64,000 bases of DNA, taken from positions 28,069 through 92,068 of the forward strand of contig CAMLBO010000007.1 of NCBI GenBank assembly GCA_946478305.1, in the 5' to 3' direction. The first letter of the stretch is position 1. Each line of letters opens with the position of its first letter. The position numbers were made by a program, and so were the translations under genes. Below the pieces are notes generated by a model, which worked only from the letters and a program-made list of their open reading frames with translations, was not told the DNA's origin and searched no databases. Source of the DNA: an uncultured Enterobacterales bacterium (GTDB lineage: Bacteria; Pseudomonadota; Gammaproteobacteria; Enterobacterales; Enterobacteriaceae). Below are positions 59,881 to 64,000 of this stretch, in pieces.

Positions 59881-61212
59881 ATGGAATCGCTCACTACGCT
59901 TTACAAAGAACACATCGCCACGCTGCAAGGGCGTGCGCGAGAAATACTGCAACGCAATCAACTCGATGCGTTATTGATTCACTCCGGTGAATTGATGACC
60001 ACTTTCCTTGATGACCACAGTTATCCGTTCAAAGTGAACCCGCAATTCAAGGCGTGGGTGCCGATCACGACAGTGCCGAATTGCTGGTTATGGGTAGATG
60101 GTATCAATGCGCCTAAACTCTGGTTCTATTCACCGGTGGATTACTGGCACAGCGTTGAACCGCTGCCGGACTCCTTCTGGACTAAAGATGTCGTGCTCTC
60201 GCCGCTGGCGAAAGCCGATGATATCAGGGACCAGTTACCTGCTGATATAAAACGCGTGGCTTACATCGGTTCAAGCCAGGCTCGCGCACTCAATATGGGC
60301 GTAATGGCAGAAAACATTAACCCTAAAGCGGTGTTCGACTACCTGCATTATCATCGTGCCTATAAAACCAATTATGAATTGGCCTGTATGCGTGAAGCGC
60401 AAAAAGTCGCGGTCAGCGGCCACCGTGCGGCGCAGGAAGCCTTCATGTCTGGCATGAGTGAGTTCGATATTAACCTCGCCTACCTGACGGCTACGGGGCA
60501 TCGCGATACCGACGTACCTTATGACAATATTGTGGCGTTGAATGAGCACGCTGCAGTACTGCATTACACTAAACTGGATCACCAGCCGCCGTCTGAAATG
60601 CGCAGCTTCTTGGTCGATGCAGGTGCGGAATACAACGGCTACGCCGCCGATCTCACACGCACCTATGCTCACGATCCTGATAGCGATTTTGCTGCACTGG
60701 TGAAGGACTTAAATAGCGAAGAATTGGCGCTCATTGGCTCGATAAAACCCGGCGTCAGCTACACCGACTATCATGTTCAGATGCATCACCGCATTGCTAA
60801 ATTGCTGAAGGCCCACAAGCTGGTGGTGGATATCAGCGAGGAGGCGATGGTTGAACAGAATCTGACCGGGCCATTCCTGCCGCATGGTCTTGGCCATCCG
60901 CTGGGGTTACAGGTTCATGATGTCGCGGGCTTTATGCAGGATGAGCAGGGCACGCACTTGGCTGCCCCGTCGAAGTATCCTTTCCTGCGCTGTACCCGCA
61001 TTATTCAACCGGGCATGGTATTAACCATCGAGCCAGGCCTGTATTTCATCGAATCTCTGTTGGCGCCATGGCGTGACGGCGAGTTCAGTAAACATTTTGC
61101 CTGGGATCGTATCGAAGCCATGAAATCGTTCGGCGGGATTCGTATCGAAGACAATATTGTCATTCACGATAATCATATTGAAAACATGACGCGTGATTTG
61201 AAACTTGCCTGA
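59881..61212 (+). CDS. pepQ: Xaa-Pro dipeptidase PepQ
   Basis: 443-residue metallopeptidase of family M24 (E. coli PepQ 443 aa). It cleaves dipeptides with C-terminal proline. The dinuclear Mn ligands are in [22 protein letters not shown] (two Asp), [15 protein letters not shown] (His), [10 protein letters not shown] (Glu) and [12 protein letters not shown] (Glu). I chose ATG 59881 ([16 protein letters not shown]) with AAAGGACAG upstream; an in-frame start 24 nt upstream overlaps that site. The stop overlaps yigZ by one base. Confidence 0.97.
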   Translation: MESLTTLYKEHIATLQGRAREILQRNQLDALLIHSGELMTTFLDDHSYPFKVNPQFKAWVPITTVPNCWLWVDGINAPKLWFYSPVDYWHSVEPLPDSFWTKDVVLSPLAKADDIRDQLPADIKRVAYIGSSQARALNMGVMAENINPKAVFDYLHYHRAYKTNYELACMREAQKVAVSGHRAAQEAFMSGMSEFDINLAYLTATGHRDTDVPYDNIVALNEHAAVLHYTKLDHQPPSEMRSFLVDAGAEYNGYAADLTRTYAHDPDSDFAALVKDLNSEELALIGSIKPGVSYTDYHVQMHHRIAKLLKAHKLVVDISEEAMVEQNLTGPFLPHGLGHPLGLQVHDVAGFMQDEQGTHLAAPSKYPFLRCTRIIQPGMVLTIEPGLYFIESLLAPWRDGEFSKHFAWDRIEAMKSFGGIRIEDNIVIHDNHIENMTRDLKLA

Positions 61213-61823
61213 TGCAGCCTTATCCAGTTCCTGCTGAAGCGGTCAGTTTCAGTGAGGAAATAAAGAAAAGCCGCTTTATTACGCTTTTGGCACACACCGA
61301 AGGCGTAGAAGCGGCTAAAACATTTATACAAGATGTAAGAAATCAGCACCCGGCAGCGAGGCATCACTGTTGGGCATTTGTGGCCGGCGCGCCGGCAGAT
61401 TCGCAGCGGCTCGGTTTCTCTGATGATGGTGAACCGGCGGGAACGGCGGGAAAACCGATCCTCGCGCAATTGATGGGAAGTAGTGTGGGTGAGATAACCG
61501 CCGTGGTGGTGCGTTATTATGGCGGCATCATGTTAGGTACCGGAGGTTTGGTAAAAGCTTACGGTGGTGGTGTTCAGCAGGCGCTGAAACTGCTTACGGT
61601 TTATCAAAAAGTCCCACTGGCAGAATATAAGCTGCACTGCGACTATCCCCAGCTTGCGCTGGTGGAAAGCCTGATGCAGCAGATGGGTGGGCAAATATTG
61701 CAGAGTGATTACGGTGCTGCTGTCGAACTGCGTCTGGCATTACCTGCCGCAGACGCGTCGGCAATTGTCATCCGTTTATTTGATCTCAGTCGCGGCACGC
61801 TTCAGTTGCAGCCGGTTTCATAA
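61212..61823 (+). CDS. yigZ: IMPACT family protein YigZ
   Basis: 203-residue protein of the UPF0029/IMPACT family (E. coli YigZ 204 aa). EEIKKSRFITLLAHTEGVEAAKTFIQDVRNQHPAARHHCWAFV and GFSDDGEPAGTAGKPILAQLMGSSVGEITAVVVRYYGGIMLGTGGLVKAYGGG are the defining stretches. It has a DUF1949 C-terminal domain. The bacterial function is unclear, possibly RNA binding. The ATG lies in the pepQ stop (TGATG), so translation is coupled. Confidence 0.95.
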   Translation: MQPYPVPAEAVSFSEEIKKSRFITLLAHTEGVEAAKTFIQDVRNQHPAARHHCWAFVAGAPADSQRLGFSDDGEPAGTAGKPILAQLMGSSVGEITAVVVRYYGGIMLGTGGLVKAYGGGVQQALKLLTVYQKVPLAEYKLHCDYPQLALVESLMQQMGGQILQSDYGAAVELRLALPAADASAIVIRLFDLSRGTLQLQPVS

Positions 61824-61863
61824 ATTCTTTTTCAATGGTTAATTCGCTGAGGAACGCGCCAGC

Positions 61864-63315
61864 ATGCATTTTCGTGCCATAACACGCATCGTGGGGGTGC
61901 TTGTCATCCTGTTCTCCGGAACGATGATTATTCCCGGATTGGTCGCGCTGATTTACCGCGATGGCGCTGGGCGCGCATTCAGCCAGACGTTCTTTGTCGC
62001 ACTGGCTATCGGCCTTTTTCTGTGGCTACCCAACCGAAAACAGAAGAGCGAGCTCAAGCCGCGTGAAGGTTTCCTGATTGTTGTGCTGTTCTGGACGGTG
62101 CTGGGAAGCGTAGGGGCATTACCTTTCCTGTTCTCCGAGCGCCCGAACCTTTCCCTTACCGATGCCTTCTTTGAATCGTTCTCCGGTTTAACCACGACCG
62201 GGGCAACCACCTTGGTGGGTCTGGATTCCTTGCCGAAAGCCATCCTGTTTTACCGCCAAATGCTGCAATGGTTTGGGGGGATGGGGATCATTGTGCTGGC
62301 TGTCGCCATCCTGCCGATTTTGGGCGTCGGCGGGATGCAGCTCTACCGCGCAGAAATGCCGGGGCCGCTGAAGGATAACAAGATGCGCCCGCGTATTGCC
62401 GAAACAGCGAAAACGCTGTGGCTGATTTACGTTCTGCTGACCATCGCCTGTGCGTTGTCGCTGTGGGGAGCAGGCATGTCGGTATTTGATGCCATAGGTC
62501 ATAGCTTCTCAACAATTGCGATTGGTGGGTTCTCCACTCATGACGCCAGTATCGGCTATTTCCATAGCGGGACGATTAACACAATCATCGCGGTGTTCCT
62601 GCTGATCTCCGGCTGTAACTACGGTTTGCACTTTGCCGTATTGAGCGGACGTAACCTGAAAGTGTACTGGCGTGACCCGGAATTTCGCATGTTCATTGGC
62701 GTGCAGTTGACGCTGGTGGTGGTCTGTACGTCGGTGCTGTGGATGCATAACGTCTACAGCTCCGGGCTGGAAACGCTGAATCAGGCCTTCTTCCAGGTGG
62801 TATCCATGGCGACGACTGCGGGTTACACCACTGACAGTATTTCCAAATGGCCACTCTTCCTGCCGATCTTACTGTTGTGCTCGGCCTTTATCGGCGGTTG
62901 TGCGGGGTCGACCGGAGGAGGGCTGAAAGTTATTCGTATCCTGCTGCTCTATTTACAAGGGTCACGCGAGCTAAAACGCTTGGTTCACCCGAATGCGGTA
63001 TACACGATTAAGCTCGGTAACAGAGCGTTGCCGGAACGTATTATCGAAGCCGTCTGGGGATTCTTCTCCGCCTATGCGCTGGTCTTTATCGTCAGCATGC
63101 TGGCTATTGTGGCGACGGGTGTGGATAACTTTTCTGCTTTTGCGGCCGTGACAGCGACCTTGAACAACCTCGGTCCAGGGCTTGGCGTGGTAGCCGACAA
63201 CTTTGCTTCAATGAACTCTACGGCGAAATGGATCCTCATCGTCACGATGCTTTTTGGCCGACTTGAAGTGTTTACATTATTAGTTCTGTTTACGCCGACC
63301 TTCTGGCGAGAATGA
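61864..63315 (+). CDS. trkH: Trk potassium transporter subunit TrkH
   Basis: 483-residue K+ transporter (E. coli TrkH 483 aa), a four-fold M1-P-M2 channel-like protein working with TrkA and TrkG-type partners. Filter-loop segments are SGLTTTGATTLVG, STIAIGGFSTHDAS, VSMATTAGYTTDS and TATLNNLGPGLG. LLCSAFIGGCAGSTGGGLKVIRILLL contains the gating loop. GAGGAACGC precedes ATG 61864. It follows yigZ by 40 nt. Confidence 0.97.
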   Translation: MHFRAITRIVGVLVILFSGTMIIPGLVALIYRDGAGRAFSQTFFVALAIGLFLWLPNRKQKSELKPREGFLIVVLFWTVLGSVGALPFLFSERPNLSLTDAFFESFSGLTTTGATTLVGLDSLPKAILFYRQMLQWFGGMGIIVLAVAILPILGVGGMQLYRAEMPGPLKDNKMRPRIAETAKTLWLIYVLLTIACALSLWGAGMSVFDAIGHSFSTIAIGGFSTHDASIGYFHSGTINTIIAVFLLISGCNYGLHFAVLSGRNLKVYWRDPEFRMFIGVQLTLVVVCTSVLWMHNVYSSGLETLNQAFFQVVSMATTAGYTTDSISKWPLFLPILLLCSAFIGGCAGSTGGGLKVIRILLLYLQGSRELKRLVHPNAVYTIKLGNRALPERIIEAVWGFFSAYALVFIVSMLAIVATGVDNFSAFAAVTATLNNLGPGLGVVADNFASMNSTAKWILIVTMLFGRLEVFTLLVLFTPTFWRE

Positions 63316-63351
63316 TTTAGAACCTTATATAAAGAGAGAAAGGAACTTGTT

Positions 63352-63891
63352 ATGAAAGCACTGGTGCTCTATTCAACCCGTGATGGGCAAACTCATGCCA
63401 TTGCTTCTTATATCGCGAGTTGTATTAAAGATAAGTGTGAATGTGATGTGATTGATCTGACCCATGCGCAGCATGTCACGCTTTCTCAATACGATAAGGT
63501 GCTGGTAGGGGCATCAATTCGCTACGGTCACTTCAATGCGGTGTTGGACAAATTCGTAAATCAGAATATCAAACAGCTTAATAGCATGCCTTCGGCTTTC
63601 TTTGCGGTGAACCTGACGGCACGTAAACCTGAGAAGCGTACCCCCCAGACTAACTCTTATGTACGCAAGTTCCTGATGGCGACACCGTGGAAGCCAGCTT
63701 TATGTGGAGTATTCGCCGGCGCACTGCGCTATCCGCGCTATCGTTGGATAGATAAAGTCATGATTCAACTTATTATGCGTATGACGGGGGGCGAAACGGA
63801 TACCAGTAAAGAGGTGGAATACACCGATTGGGAACAAGTCAGGAAGTTTGCTGAGGATTTTGGCAAGTTATCGTACAAAAAACCGCTCTGA
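63352..63891 (+). CDS. hemG: Menaquinone-dependent protoporphyrinogen dehydrogenase HemG
   Basis: 179-residue flavodoxin-like protoporphyrinogen oxidase (E. coli HemG 181 aa). The FMN phosphate loop is [17 protein letters not shown] near residue 5, and [17 protein letters not shown] and [26 protein letters not shown] contain the HemG-specific long insert. It links the last-but-one step of heme synthesis to the quinone pool. An AAAGGAACTTGTT site precedes ATG 63352, 36 nt after trkH. No terminator is visible before the rrn promoter. Confidence 0.96.
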   Translation: MKALVLYSTRDGQTHAIASYIASCIKDKCECDVIDLTHAQHVTLSQYDKVLVGASIRYGHFNAVLDKFVNQNIKQLNSMPSAFFAVNLTARKPEKRTPQTNSYVRKFLMATPWKPALCGVFAGALRYPRYRWIDKVMIQLIMRMTGGETDTSKEVEYTDWEQVRKFAEDFGKLSYKKPL

Positions 63892-63919
63892 TGCTGGAAC
63901 TCTGGGCGCTTTGTCCAAA

Positions 63920-63991
63920 AAAAGAACGGTCAGTAATTTATTTTGAATTAAGGGTTGCGGCCTTCTGAGAACTCCCTATAATGCGCCTCCA
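63920..63991 (+). promoter_or_regulatory. rrn P1 promoter at the right edge
   Basis: TTGCGG (63955-63960), a 16-nt spacer, TATAAT (63977-63982) and the GC-rich discriminator GCGCCTCC lead to a start at A63991. CTCCCTATAATGCGCC and CCACTGAC are the same as in E. coli rrn P1 promoters. The AT-rich bases from about 63930 (AGTAATTTATTTTGAATTAA) serve as UP element. The 16S gene itself lies beyond the window. hemG-rrnA is also the E. coli order. Confidence 0.92.
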
Positions 63992-64000
63992 CTGACCGGG

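Overview
The window is 64 kb of chromosomal core DNA from an enterobacterium (order Enterobacterales). Almost every protein can be aligned from memory with an Escherichia coli counterpart of nearly the same length, and the gene clusters (recQ-rhtC-rhtB-pldB-yigL, rsmD/ftsYEX-rpoH, livKHMGF, ugpBAECQ, metR/metE, ubiEJB-tatABCD-rfaH, fadBA/pepQ-yigZ-trkH-hemG-rrn) are classical ones. The protein sequences, the dispersed intergenic repeat and the joining of the dcrB-ugpQ block to the pldA-metE block point to a Yersiniaceae/Hafniaceae-type genus (Rahnella, Ewingella, Rouxiella or Serratia relatives) rather than Escherichia. The genus cannot be fixed from the sequence alone. No CRISPR array, complete mobile element, tRNA or integrase is visible.

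Layout. 1-5.8 kb: 3' end of pldA, recQ, the amino-acid exporters rhtC and rhtB (convergent), pldB and yigL. 5.8-8.3 kb: the glycerol-3-phosphate operon glpTQ on the minus strand. 8.6-15.1 kb: dcrB, yhhQ, tusA, zntA, yhhN, yhhM, yhhL, rsmD. 15.3-20.1 kb: ftsY-ftsE-ftsX, rpoH with a structured leader and a sigma-E promoter, and panM. 20.5-26.8 kb: branched-chain amino-acid ABC transporter livKHMGF with one binding protein, then a fold-type I aminotransferase. 27.0-32.4 kb: PhoB-type promoter and ugpBAECQ, then the Gln-rich yhhA. 32.6-36.8 kb: yigM, metR, metE. 36.8-42.8 kb: the most variable part, with a solitary phage-type lysozyme, a butanediol-dehydrogenase-like SDR, ysgA, a large catalase (katE) and udp. 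42.9-46.0 kb: tyrosine-phosphatase-like protein, DedA protein, rmuC. 46.1-52.4 kb: ubiE-ubiJ-ubiB, tatABCD, rfaH. 52.5-56.1 kb: pepE, ubiD, fre and an unidentified exported protein. 56.3-63.9 kb: fadBA, pepQ-yigZ-trkH-hemG. The last 60 bases are an rRNA P1 promoter, so an rrn operon starts just past the right edge.

How the genes connect. Two blocks recover phosphorus and glycerol from phospholipids (pldA, pldB, glpTQ, ugpBAECQ), and they use separate regulators: a GlpR-like operator lies upstream of glpT and 11-bp-phased PhoB half-sites upstream of ugpB. Other regulatory sites that can be read directly are a ZntR-type 20-bp-spacer promoter for zntA, two CRP sites 52 bp apart for udp, a FadR operator for fadBA, tandem Met boxes for metE, a candidate sigma-S -10 element for katE, and the sigma-E promoter of rpoH.

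Novelty. I found no clear new multi-gene system. The points most worth a second look are a three-way-junction RNA (overlapping a 31-codon ORF) just upstream of the rpoH ribosome binding site, the solitary lysozyme next to metE, the long palindrome between ugpB and ugpA, the unidentified exported protein after fre, and the single Liv binding protein with mixed LivJ/LivK features.
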